Source: Amoeboaphelidium protococcarum (Eukaryota > Aphelidiomycota > Aphelidea). From it: a DNA stretch of 64,000 nt. The notes beneath the pieces were generated by a model. It was given only the letters and a program-made list of their open reading frames with translations. It was not told the DNA's origin and did no database searches. Shown here in pieces: positions 37,591-49,900 of this stretch. The stretch is from NCBI GenBank assembly GCA_023515745.1, contig JALECJ010000002.1, positions 1-64,000 of the forward strand. The letters run 5' to 3'. The position numbers were made by a program, and so were the translations under genes. The stretch's first letter is position 1, and every line of letters starts with the position of its first letter.

Positions 37591-39327
37591 TCAATGTTAC
37601 TCGGTGTTTTAGTCATCTTCTTCAATATCTATTTCAGACCGCACAGTGAGATGTGATTATAGATACCGTCGGAATTCAGTTCTCTCATTCATAAATTACT
37701 CGATATTCCCTTCAGAGTATTCTATTGGCCGTTTCGGCTTTGCCAATTTTGATATCCAACGCTAAATCAAAGGGCCAAGTCGCGTATGAACTGGAGATTT
37801 GCAGTAACAACTTTTTCTATTCAGCTGCCAGGCATATAAACCATCTTCAATCATTTAACGATCAATTGTAAACTGGGTTCTCCTTTTCAAATTTGTCATT
37901 GAATAATGTCGCGTAGTGTGCCTATCAGAATACATTTGCAAATACTCTAAATCCTGTCCACTCAGAATGTGCAGCATTGGAGTTATAAAGTCTTCAATCA
38001 GCGCCATGAACATATAGATAAACGACTCTTCTAAAATATGGGCATCTGGGTGATTAATGAACACAAAACGCGCCAGCTGCTTCAAGTTGTTAATATAAAA
38101 GATATCAATATACGGAGATGCTACAGCAGCCTTTTTGTCTGCCTTCAAGTTTGACTATTTCTTAGTCTTCTTAGCCGTCTTCTTAACAACCTTTTTAGTC
38201 GGCTTCTACTACAATGCTGCTTTTTCTTCATCGTCATCGCTGTCAACCTCGTCATCAGACTACGCGCCCAAGAATTTCTCCGCGTAATAAGTAACTTCAG
38301 GATGACGATGATCCGTTTCTATATTTTTATAAATCCATCCACGAAAAAACTTGTATTGATCTTCAGGAGCGATCTGGTTATATTACTGATTAGAATACAC
38401 CAGATACGAATTGTGGCCCTTGTACATGAAATGAGGATCTTGCTTAATGCGCTCGTACTCTTTGTGGTCGACAAGCTGTCGCCAGTTTGACGCGATCTGA
38501 ACACTCAGACCGTTTCGCAATCGCTCCATCTTGATCGCTTCCCACTCTTCTTGTTTCGAGACAAGATAAGCAGCGCGTTCCTCAGCCAAATCATACTCTC
38601 TGCCGACATAGTGCCATTCTTGGTCTGTTGGCATTATACTTGACCTCTTGCCCATGATGTCATCTCTGATTTTCCAAATTTCCATCGTATTCTCCAATTC
38701 ATCTTCATCACTTTGACAGGACAGATTATCCCACGCTTCTTCCTGCTCAACTGGCATTCCAACCGCTAGAGATCCGCGTCGAAGTAAGTTCAGATACTAT
38801 TCAATTTCGCGCGCGGTCTTGGTCCTGATGATTTACTCATACTTTGCGATATTCCACCGAGGATATGATCTCAGACAATGATAAAGCTAATCCTTCTCTC
38901 GGTCAGTCCACACATTAGTTGCAAGTCTTTCCAGCTCATCGAAATCACAATCTAACGCCCCTTCTAGATCGAAGTAATTATCGGCGTGCAATAGCATCAG
39001 ATCATCTTCATCATCCTCAAACACTTGGCGAAATTCTTTCTCAAGATCAACATCTGGCTGAATTTGGATTTATTTTTACTACTCATTTGACTAATCCACA
39101 TCACCTGATGAAATATCATCGTATCTAGACACGGGCGATGAAGAATTTGGACCGCCAATCGCATCATTCTACTTGTCATCAGAGCCCTCCGACTCGGTGC
39201 CGCTGTCAGTCTCTAGCTCTAAAGCCTTTGCAGCAAATCCTTGATCTGGATCATAACGCAACCGTATCCTCTTGCATAATCTTTCATCCAAATTGTTATC
39301 TTAGAGGGTATGTACATGTCCAAGCAT
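37591..39327 (-). CDS. SANT/Myb-domain protein, possibly Rrn5-like
   Basis: The frame has 578 codons ending at TGA 37591, 88 bp from the convergent F-box/WD40 stop. A SANT/Myb-like unit lies at about residues 140-190: VWTDREKDQLYHCLRSYPRWNIAKYEQIIRTKTAREIEQYL, with the expected W and spaced aromatics. The arrangement of SANT repeat, acidic stretch and a long helical C-terminal half recalls fungal Rrn5 of the RNA polymerase I upstream activating factor, which is my weak assignment. Flanking regions are acidic (EDDEDDL, SDDEVDSDDDEE) and one basic stretch (KKTAKKTKK) may be a nuclear localisation signal. Other SANT proteins of chromatin complexes cannot be excluded. Many TAA/TAG are needed to keep the frame open. 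Confidence 0.6.
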
Positions 39328-39563
39328 TTTAAACAATCAGGCGTATCACCTGTCGATGATTACTCTGAAAAAGATGAGAGAATTAAAGCGCGTCGCGTTT
39401 CTTAAGTGTGAAGAGGGGAACAAATAGTCGGGGTACCAGTAGTTTCAACGTGATGGAAAATACCAAGGCTCAATTGTAAAACATGGGTTTACTGGTATTA
39501 GATTAAAAAAATATAATTACTTTACACAATTCAAAGTATATCAACATAATGTATATAGGAAAG

Positions 39564-40472
39564 TCAAAGAGGCAAACTTTTACCATAAATCTTCAAATCT
39601 GCAGCAAGAGCTTCCTTATCGCCTTGGTAGTGACGATAATAGCCGCGTTTTAAACGTAGATAAAAGCACGGATAGCACAATTTGCCTTTCACCTCACACT
39701 ACTAGAACATTGATACACCCTGATCAGCAATGACATCAAGTGCAATTAAATCAGCTTAGTCGTGCTTGTATCGCTCTAATTCCTCCTCATGACAACTATC
39801 CTCATTATCACCATCCTCATTATCAGTTTCCGCTTGTCTCTTCCGTTTAGAATGATCTATTGTCGACGCGTTTCCATTGTTTTTATTGTTATTGCGGGTA
39901 GAGAAGCGATCCTTTGCATTATAAAGCATTTCTAAAACCGCCTCATGAACTTGCACAGTCTCACCATACTCGTGTTGATTTTAATAATAGTCTACTGGTA
40001 AGCGGCATGCAGTGCAACACTTCTGCTAAGCATACTTTAAATTCAACTAATTTCTGAGATTATCTTGATACGCAAAGCTTCTTGCGCCTATTGACTTGCG
40101 GAGGTATCTGTAAGATGGCAGCTCCATTTTTATCATTTTTCTAAACTGATAGATGGGAAGCCTGGGGACTGGCTCTTCTTCAGTCACGTCCTTATTATTA
40201 CGCAGCTTTGACATTTAAGGATATTGTTGTCGAACTTTGATAACATTATCATATATTACAAAAGGTATATCCGGCGGTTTACACATCATGCCAGGTGTAA
40301 GTGGGAAATCGGGCGACGGGAAATGATACTTGCCTGTAACCACATCGTCGTTCAAAATCTACGACACCAGAAGATTCTCATATGCTTAAACGGCTTCGAC
40401 CTCTTTCCGCGCAACAGCCTCTGATTTTTCCAGCTTCTCATACATCAACCGCTTCTCTTCGTCTGTATCCAT
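39564..40472 (-). CDS. Unrecognised protein with two CxxC pairs
   Basis: I do not recognise this 302-residue protein. The frame is open from ATG 40472 to TGA 39564 with many TAA/TAG. It starts with a charged helical segment (residues 1-40), then a moderately conserved-looking region with PSPDFPLTPGMMCKPPDIPF. Two cysteine clusters, CCTAC near residue 155 and CYPC near residue 265 (preceded by QCEVKGKL), could together bind one zinc ion. Between them is an Asn-rich and then basic and acidic low-complexity insert (KRKRQ, DNEDGDNED), which may include a nuclear localisation signal. A downstream in-frame ATG at 40214 could also serve as start. The reading is supported by composition and frame length, not by homology. 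Confidence 0.6.
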
Positions 40473-40795
40473 CTCTACTATACAGAGATATAACTTTGTA
40501 ACTTTCAGCTTATCGAGTGCGAAGAATATTCGCTTACTCTTGATCCTTCTCCTTGAAATCACTCGATCATTTCATAAATCGAAAGTTTTCTGATTACGCG
40601 GACAATGACCAAGATAACGTTGAATTATCTGTAGTAATGCGCTAAATTATCTGATACACGGCTAATTTATGAGAGTACAAAAAAGAAGCTCAAGAGTGGA
40701 TTATAATTTTATCGTAAAGTATCTCTTCTTGTTCACTTGTTACACGTATCAAATCTGCCCGATTAGATCGTCCGGATACTAAACATCTTCAATAA
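40473..40795. other. Intergenic spacer
   Basis: This 323-bp AT-rich spacer is upstream of the unrecognised protein gene and downstream of the hydrolase gene, both on the minus strand. Nothing further was recognised. Confidence 0.35.
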
Positions 40796-42277
40796 TCAGT
40801 TATTGATGGATGCGCTGCGAGTACGAGATTCAACACTTTCGCGCTTGGTCTCATGTTCAACATTTGAATCGGAGGCAAATAAGCGATCGAGATATTGCTT
40901 AGCTGATGACTTCAACTTCTTACTTGCATCCGCATTAATATAATCCAGAAATGCCGCGGTAGAAGAACTGAACGCCATTCTGAAATCGCTTAGCTTATGA
41001 GCACGCTTATATCCCTCAAAGCCGCCGTAATGATCTCCACTCGGATCATCAGGTGAAAACCACTTATGCGTCTTCAGTCTGTCCTGTATAATAGTTCGGC
41101 ACATCTTCAACTGGTTACTTGCAAAACTCCAGAAATCATCCAACACATCACAATGACCAATATGAGTCATGTTCAAGTGATAGCCAGTGGCATGACCGGT
41201 CAAAACTAAATCTGAAGCATTTCCATAATGCTTGATATCAGCTTCTTGGTAACCTGCGAATAGCTTTGATTAATGACCAGATAGAGCCTTGTAGAATCTC
41301 TCTGGTCCAAGCTTGTCCGGACAGCAAGCAGGCACCACGCTCTTGTCCAGGTCAAAAATAGGTGGAAGCCATTTACGCAGCTTGTCACGAATAAACTTTG
41401 GTGGTTTAATGTTGATACTTGGCAAGTGACACAGACCAGTAGAAATGATAAAGAATGGAGTGTCGTGATCTTTAAACTGGTCAGCATTGGATGGATCCAG
41501 CACTGGCGGTGGTAATTCAATACCTTGAACGTCAACATCGGCAGTGTCCTAGTACTCACCCATAGCATCAACGGGATCCCACAACAGTAGGGAATTATAT
41601 CTGTATCCATTCTGTAACTTGTGCTTCCATAAGTATATCATAGACTAAGCACCACTGGAATGAGACATCAGGTTGAACTTATCAATGTTAAGGGCATATT
41701 TCACACCGAGTTCGCGTTCAATATAATCCTACAGATGACCACCTTCAATCCATTGCTAGACTTTATCCACAACCCCCGCAACACCCACATAGCTCTACGG
41801 GAACTCAGTCAGCATATCTAAAGCCACGACCACCATACCGTCACCCGCAATACTTAGACGCGCCATAGCATCATAATACCAGTAGATGGGCACCAGTCCG
41901 ATCATACCGCCCAAAAATATGGTAACAGAACGCTTTTTAACCTTTGATGCCTTAATATTAAACTTGTCATCAAAACCATCTTCAGCGCGTAAACCATTCA
42001 GCGGAACAGTCACATGCAATCTACTCGGAGGTTTAGCCAGCTGTCCACCAGCCTTACCATGTGAGGATTCACCAACGGAGTCAGAAGAAGCATAATCCAC
42101 ATCGAATGGCCCAATGTGACTACCAATAACAAATCGCTGATAACTACCATCAACAGGGTCCCTAACGTACCTGTCAGTAGCAAAGTCACTCAACACCATA
42201 CTAGACTGAGACTGGAAAGCAATTTGCTCTGAGAGGTAGCATGCAGCGAAAAATAAGATCTTCGCAATATAATACAT
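40796..42277 (-). CDS. Secreted chlorophyllase-like alpha/beta hydrolase
   Basis: The frame has 493 codons. A signal peptide (MYYIAKILFFAACYL) starts the protein. The hydrolase core begins with VTIFLGGMIGLVPIYWYY, then GDGMVVVALDML. The nucleophile elbow is NLMSHSSGAQ near residue 225, a variant of the GHSRGG of chlorophyllases. LLLWDPVDAMGEY follows and matches the DPVDG motif typical of that family. A late HIGHCDVLDDFW may supply the catalytic His. Several Cys in the second half fit a secreted protein. Chlorophyllases hydrolyse the phytol ester of chlorophyll, but related esterases act on other lipids, so the substrate is unknown. The next gene is also a secreted lipase-type hydrolase. Confidence 0.65.
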
Positions 42278-42579
42278 GATCGAATGTTAGCTACTATCTG
42301 AATTGGGATATTCTTATAGAGAGCAATATTACAAAAAGGTCCTTAAATAGAAGAAGGCAAAAGTCACTATCAGAGGGGCTGGCCAGGTTAACGACTTTCC
42401 GAGTAATTTCTCACGGTGGCTTATCAAAGAGGCGATCAGATTATCCGAGACCGCATGGACAGCCAAGAGAGTCAGTCATCCCGGATTCAGTGGTGATAAA
42501 ATATCAAGATTGCATTAAAAAGAGAAGTCAAAATGTTAAAACGTATATTGAGTATATCGAATTAGAATTTACTTTGTGG
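42278..42579. other. Intergenic spacer
   Basis: This 302-bp spacer contains the promoter of the hydrolase gene and the 3' flank of the lipase gene. Nothing else was recognised. Confidence 0.35.
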
Positions 42580-43932
42580 TCACTTTAACTTCTTGCACTC
42601 CTTCTTAACCAGCCACTGCTTTGTGAAGTAACTCGAATGACCGCGCCTGGTCCAGCCATGAAAACGGCACAAGCGATCGAAAGACGATCTATTCTACAGA
42701 GTATCCTACTGATTTACTCCAGCATTATTAATTGATGATGAAGTATGGCTCTACTACAAATGGACGCACTTATGGGCTGTTCCATCACCAGCGAGCCAGT
42801 AGAAAGTTCCGTTACGACTGTCAAGGTAGTCCAAATAGCCGAGCTACGTTGGTGGCAGTCTAGGAACTAGATCATTGGCATGAACCACGCGATTTATAGC
42901 AATAGTATCTTTCAACTGATCAAGCACAGAATAAGCATATAGATTAAACCATTTATTGCCGACTTTAGGTGTTCCATAAATATAAATGTCAATTAGATCT
43001 ACGGTCTGAAGTTCTGCATATTCAATTTTCAGAACGGCCAAATCCAACATCAAAAAGTAAGAGAGAGCTCCACCTAACGAATGGCCTGTAAGTCTTATTG
43101 AGGTGTACTTTGTAATTGAGTCTGATGATTTAAGAATGCGTTTGATCGCCTCTATTACTGACTGTCGCAATTTCAAGTAAATAGCCCAGATACCAGCATG
43201 GACTTTGGCTTTCACAAGATTTTGATCTAGCTTTCCAGTTGCACCGGATAGATCCTTCTCGGATATAGGTACGTATTACGATTACCATATTGCGAAATCA
43301 TTTAACCAGTCTGAGAGTCGAGTACTGCCATGAAAAGATATAACAATGGCCTTCTTCTAGTCAGCTATAGTGACCGAACCAATCAGCGCCTCCCCGCCTA
43401 CCAGCCACTCTTGATCATACGTGGAAATCTTCTAAATAACAGTGAATTTGCTGTGTCCTCTATTTAATAAACGATCAGTTAGTAATTTCTTTTTAAATAA
43501 ACGATGAAGACAGTGAGCGAAATTACCAAGACACGCATCATGCAGACAATGAGAAGACACCACGCTTAGCTCTGCATAAAGACTTAGATTATCCAAAACG
43601 CGATCATCCACTCTTTCATTTACAACTCTCCTATGCGCGGTAGCATTCTCATCACGCTACCACTTGTCATCATCATCATCATCATTATTCAGGTATTAAA
43701 TAGGCGGCAATTTTCCAAAATCTTGTCGCATATAATGCAAATCATTATTTCCGTTATTATTATAAACAAGACTTTTATTGAATTTCGTGACTGATTCTAA
43801 AGCATATTCCCCTTCATTATCAGTAAATCGTGAATTATTGGCCACACTGAGGGCACTATGTATAATCACAAAGAGGAGCGATCCAAATTATAGTAATAAT
43901 AAGGCTGAATTAATGACATTGAAGTTGACCAT
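42580..43932 (-). CDS. Secreted class 3 lipase
   Basis: The frame has 450 codons ending KKLK then TGA. A signal peptide (residues about 5-33) was obtained by taking the ATG at 43932; it includes one TAA. The lipase 3 fold shows the oxyanion-loop segment IVISFHGSTRLSDWLNDF near residue 195, the nucleophile elbow IRLTGHSLGGALSYF near residue 280, DIYIYGTPKVGN containing the expected GxPxVG, and AINRVVHANDLVPRLPP, where Asp and later His complete the triad. An Asp-run precedes the core. It probably hydrolyses triglycerides or phospholipids outside the cell. It is co-oriented with the chlorophyllase-like hydrolase. Confidence 0.88.
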
Positions 43933-44248
43933 ACCACACGAGAAATTGTCCGTAAATTTTACAAAAACCTTTTGGATTCTTTATCTGCTGAAAATGGAGA
44001 CTACGATCGGTAAACCCCCTTTCAAGCCTTGGTTAGATAAGCATATAAGACGCGTATTGTAAAGCTACTACTATGATATAAATGATCAAATCAAAGATCA
44101 ACATTTTAAAACATTTTTATATTCTCTCATAACTTCATCATCATCATCACCATTTCCAACAACATCTTCATCATCTCATCGCGGATATCAATCCATAACT
44201 CAATCAACAAATTAATACTGTACGCAGCAGCGGATAAAACTCAAAGAC
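43933..44248. other. Intergenic spacer
   Basis: This 316-bp AT-rich spacer lies upstream of the lipase gene, with a short ATC/TCA-rich run near 44136-44170. No gene was seen. Confidence 0.35.
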
Positions 44249-46498
44249 TCACTTCTTCTTAATGACAGAATCAATCTGCTCGTACCAGTAGTTGCAGTCA
44301 TCTTCATCAGTGCACGAGAGGAGCATCTGTCTCTTGCCGCCAACATTCAGAGTTAAAAGATGAGGACCTTTTGCAGCAACATCTGGTACTTCCCAACCTT
44401 GCACCTAATTACCTCTGGATAGAGTACTCTTGGCCACGCTGGCCATAGATTTAGGCTTATTCATTCCCTATGGTTTACTGTTATCTGCCTAATCTTCAAA
44501 GAACCAGATATAGCCACCTTCTAAAGCACACCAACGCTTGACCCATTGTTTGTTGCTATCGTCACACACGTCCATCCATCCTTCCATTTTGATGGATCGT
44601 CTGGTAAACACGCGCTCCTTTGCAGCTACAGCGGCGACTTGAGGATTCTACGCCTTCGCACTCTACTCTGAGGACTGCTACTGCTACTCTGCAGGCTTTT
44701 TCTCGCTAGTACTCAACTAAGGCGCTGTATCTCTAGTAGGAGAGGTGGCAGTAGCAGCAGAATTAGACTAAGCGGCTTGCTCAAATTTCTAAGCTTGAGC
44801 AGATACACTGGCAGTCATTGGAGATGCGCCAAATCCAGAGTCGGCGGTCTTTAATGCAGACTGTCTCTTATTTTCAGCAGCTGCAGCAGCGTTTTAAGAA
44901 TCTTCAGCATCTTTCGCCGCCTTGGCAGTTTCTTATTGCTATTGCTACTCCTCAGCAGCTACACCGTCCTTCACAAGATCAGTCGGACGTTATTGAGTCT
45001 CAATAGTTAGCTTTCTAGCACTTTCACTAGCAGCTTTGACCTGCTCCACTTTCTCATTCTTACTAGCAGCAGGAGCCTATTCGCTGAATTCCTCCTACTT
45101 TTTAGAATTCTCCGGCGCAGCCTCAGCCTATCGTGATGGCTACTCTTCTGACTGCGGCCTCTCTGCCACTGCCGCAACTGCAGATAGAGGTGAGCTCAAA
45201 TTCGAATTGGATTAGTTATTGTTACCTGCAATACTCAAATTCTTCAAAGAGGAACGTGCACGACTGACATCATTTTCACTAATCGCCGCACCAGACTAAG
45301 AGTTCTAGCTCTATAACAAGTGAGCAGCCAAAGCAGCCTTCACATTAGAGCTACTTCCACTAGCATGGAGGGCAGCATTGGATTCATTCTCTTTAGCTGC
45401 CTTGATGCTCGACAGCAAATTAGTCTTGCTGCGATTAATGCCGGCCTAGGATGAAGTCTAAGACAGCAAATCACCCTAACTGCCATTCAATCCACCTCGC
45501 TGACTGGAGGAGCGGATCATGGCAGCCTTCTTAGGTGCAACATCACCAAAGAAACTCTCAAACTTTATACGCACAGCCTTCACATCTCCAGTCTTATTCT
45601 TATTCATCCACTCATTCATATCAGCATCCACATTGATAGACTCTACAGACTGGCGAAGTTCGTTGATATTCTTCACATGAGCATCACTGATCATCTTCAA
45701 TTGGGCATCCAAAATATTGGCCAGAGTGGACTTTATCAGTGCCAGACGTTCATTCTCATTGCGCTGAATCTCCTGTGCAGCTTAAGCCATTTTCTCATCC
45801 CACACATCCTGTGCCTGCTCATACTTCTTGACGGCATTTTTATATTCCAACTCGGAGGTGTCCACATCTTTCTTGGCCTTGATAGCCTTCTCCTGAATCT
45901 TCTCATACTCCTTCTTGGTCATGCGATCAGTCTGACCTTTAGCAGCAGTCTGGACGGCGGCTTTCATGGCATTGCACTTGGCATAGTAATCCTTCTTCAA
46001 CTTGTCCACATTAAGCACCTCCTTCTGGACATTCTTGGTCGCCTTGTCCATCTCTGCCTCATGATGCTTCTTCAACTGACGCTGTGCATTCTTAAACTTG
46101 CCCAGCGGAACATCGACATCCTGAATGAGTTTCTTGGCAAATGATAAATGCATCTCATTCAGTTGATGAGTTGTGACAATCAGCTTGTCCAGCACAGCCT
46201 TCAGAGTGCCATGATCTGCCTTGAAAGCAGAGCTCTTGGCCAATGCCTCCAGATGGGTTGCATACTCAGTCTCCAGCTTGGCACGATTACCGAAATATCC
46301 TGAAAATTCATTCAGCGAATTGAATCCCTCCTCCAATCTATTATCAACAACGGCGAATCCTTTATTACCCTCTCCCTACACTCATCATCATATGAGTATT
46401 TCGAATCTCATTGTATGTCATATATGGATTGAAACAACTAGATGGAAACTTACCCAAAAATTACTATCCCAAGAAGTCTAACTATTGCTTCCAGACAT
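44249..46498 (-). CDS. F-BAR and PH domain membrane-remodelling protein
   Basis: Exon 1 is 46498-46454 and exon 2 is 46375-44249, joined across a 78-nt intron ending GTGTAG, giving 723 residues. The F-BAR domain occupies about residues 15-270: FWGEGNKGFAVVDNRLEEGFNSLNEFSGYFGNRAKLETEYA opens it and long helices with heptad pattern follow. A low-complexity linker rich in Ala, Ser, Glu and Gln (about 300-590) is dense in TAA/TAG. A PH domain closes the protein (about 600-720), with MEGWMDVCDDSNKQWVKRWCALEGGYIWFFED and the final helix Trp in CNYWYEQI. The F-BAR plus PH combination is known from Slm-type and some other adaptors; subfamily is not certain. Expected role: endocytosis or cortical actin organisation. 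Confidence 0.85.
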
Positions 46499-46979
46499 TT
46501 TCTAATTTAAACACTTGAATAAATATAAGTATATAAATATATACTTATGCTGAGGTGGTTGTTATTGTTGTTGTTGATGTAAAGTCACAACGAACGATGT
46601 CTATTTTCTGGATGGACTTTGTTTATCTTCTCCGTTGTGGTGTTTGGTCAAATCAGAAAAGCGAGAACAATGGCGGGCGGCCGTTGCTAAGCAGAATCAT
46701 ACGATCATTCATTATAGCCTGAAAGTGTCAACGTTAGACGTAGCTTCTTGAGGATATTATGCGCGCCCTCTCCTTTTTCATTGATAATGTACTTGTTGTT
46801 TCTCTCTTTGGCTTGGATATGCGAGTAAACATGAGATTATTGTTGACAAATGTAAATAAAGGCCAAAGACTACGCGTAAACTACAAGTACTGATAGGATC
46901 ATAAGAGAAAGCAAAATGATCGACTCTATGACAAGTTCGTCAAGATTTATTATTGAGTTTACAAGTTCTAGTTGGACTA
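46499..46979. other. Intergenic spacer
   Basis: This 481-bp spacer has a run of TATA-like sequence (about 46520-46545) just upstream of the F-BAR gene start on the minus strand. Otherwise nothing was recognised. Confidence 0.4.
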
Positions 46980-49900
46980 TCATTGATCCAGTTTAATTCC
47001 AAACGTTTTCGCTATAGCAGATGCATAGAAGCCTTTCGTTTCAATGTCAGGCAAATCGATGAATAGCTTCTTCGCCACATCCTTGTGTTGACAGTACTGA
47101 TATTAACTCTTCATTGATTGGATATCTTGTTCACTTGGACTCTGCTGCTTCTATTCAGTAGCGATTGACTTTCTAACTTCCGTGCTAATAAACGCATCCC
47201 AATGTAGTTGATAAGCGCATTCCAGCAGCGACGCAATATCCAACACGTCCACCTTTGACAAGAAATCCAAATTATTATGCACCTAATCAACATCGTACAA
47301 TATAGTCAGACATTCTATAGCGATCATTCTCTCTGCCGGATCAATATAACTCAACATCGAATCCACCAGCAGGGCAAAACTTATTTCCTCGGGAGTCTTC
47401 TCACTTACAGTCGGATTACGGGATAGAGTGAAAGAGCCAACCTTCATACCAGTTCTAACACGCTCCAACATGCGATGAATCATTGGGTAAAAGTTAAATG
47501 GAGTTCTCTACAACGCACCCTCAATCTTTCTGCGACGGCCCCATTAACCTTTAGATGGCAGGACACGTTCAGAACGGAGGTGCTGCAACGGCTAGAATTA
47601 ATCTCCCTCTTCGACGTCCTCTTCACTTTACTGCCGCTTATGGTACGTATGTTCAATAACTGGAGTAGATCCATTCTTTGCAGCTTGTAAATGCTCAACC
47701 AACAGACTCCATTCACCGTTCAGGTACTAGCAAATCATACACCAAGAATCGCGATACTTCAAGTACTTGATATCATTGGACCCCAGTGACTTCAAGAACT
47801 CTTTGCATCTATCTGTCATTCTCTCGGTGGCCTCATCGCGCACTGATATCAACAAAAACTTCCCACTGTTACCATTGGGAGCACCGCAATTATTCTCAAC
47901 AAACGCAATAAATTTGTCTGATTACTCACCACTGGCCCAGGTATCAAAATGCTCAACACTACACACAGAGCCTTCGGTCATGTTCACAATCGCAACATTG
48001 AGACCGCGCTAGCCGCCCTTCACAATATACTGACCATTTACGCCAATATTAGCAAATGATCCATCATAATAGCCTGCACTTTGAACTGTCAAATTGATTT
48101 CCAATCCATTGTTCCCAGGTGACAGAAGAGGAATCTGGTACAAAGCATTCTCAGTGGCCAAAGATGTGCACAAAGAGTCTTTAGCGCGCAGAATATAGCC
48201 CAACAGTGTCTTGATATCCATAGGAGACAACTTCAACAGAATGTCCATGCTTGCACCATGATCACACTGACGCAAAAACTGAATCTGCTCCAACATTGCA
48301 GAGATGATAAAATGAATTCTCACTCTGTACATGGAACTGAATAGATGCGGTTCAGACTTTATAAAGCTGCTCAAATACAGCAAAAGCTCTTGATACAACG
48401 GTGCCATTCCCAATTCACCGTGACACTTTTGATAAATGATCTTTGTCAACTAATCAGGAGACACAGGCTTCAACAAGGTGAATTCATCATTCCCGTGACC
48501 AAAAGTGATATAAGTCTACCTGATAAGTAGATCAGTAACGGAAATAGTCAAACTACTAGCCACTTTCTTCAACATATCTGCAGCCTCACGCACAACTTCC
48601 CACATTTTCAAGTTCATCGCATTCTCATAAACTTCCTAAACAAGTTCCCTCACCGTAGACTATGAAGTTGACGCCGAACCATCTTGATTCTACAAATGGA
48701 CAACGAAATCAAATCCTTTGCAGCTGGATATGTAGTATAACAAATCCGCCTGATCATAAAGATTCATAGAATTACTTAGTTGGTTAATTGCAAAATTCAG
48801 CTGAGAACTATCGCCAAGCTTCAATTTCAATCTCTCCACATCTCCAATCTTGGTGTGGGCAGCGGTGCTACTACTGCTCGTCTAGCTATATGTATGAGAT
48901 CTCTTGTGAGTATGAGCAGGAGAATCTGGGTGTAGAGTGTGATCAATCTCTGCAACTTTCAACTTGAACTCGCTAGTATTCTTAGGTGGCCCGACAGTGT
49001 ACTTACTACGAGAGGTTTCCTTTGTTCTCAACTCATAACTATCCTACCTGCGAATTTTACTTAAACTCCCCGCTTCACCACAACTAGACAGAGAAGCACC
49101 TGCAGACTTGGAGATACTAAACTCTGGACCAAGATTCAATTTAGAGTCCCACTTCTTCCGTTATTTGACACCTCCCAACAACTGCTCCCAATTAACCACT
49201 CGGCGACCATCCGTAATATCAATTGCAGAATTCAAATAGCCTTACTCAATCTTAGTAGTCAGGAAGTCCAGACTTTGAATGCAGGAAGTGCTCACCAACT
49301 CGTGCAGTCTGCCCAACTTTACACGCACACCATTGGAAATGACTCCCGTTCTCAGAGTCATCATGAAATCAAACACCTTCTACTGATTCCTACCATAACT
49401 CTGATTGGCCGTATACTTATTCTGCTGCAGAAGCATAGGTCCGATATTCGAATGAGTCAACATCATTACCATTGTCGGGCGTCCAGGCAGACTCCAATTG
49501 TTGCGGACGAACATCAATTCACTCTCAATGACGGAGATAAGATACTCGCTATCCATGGTCATGTAAAACTCTTCCCAATCCATAAACTATGGTGTAAATG
49601 CATACAGCCGACCAGAAACGCGATATAACTTACACGTTCCTAGTGATCCAATCGGTCTCTATGGTCTACCACTCAAGCCCAACTTGGAATTCGCACCCAG
49701 TACGCTATAAGCCTCTTTCAAACCATGTGGAGAAGCAATCGTGATAGGTGCAACCTGATCCGGAGTCTAACTCTCCAATCCAAATGTGGATAGCTATTAC
49801 TACAACGCAGTATCCTCAGAAATCAGAGCAATCTGCACAATGACATCTGTAGCATTGGATTTGACCACTGGCATCATATGACGACCAAGAGGATCAATAT

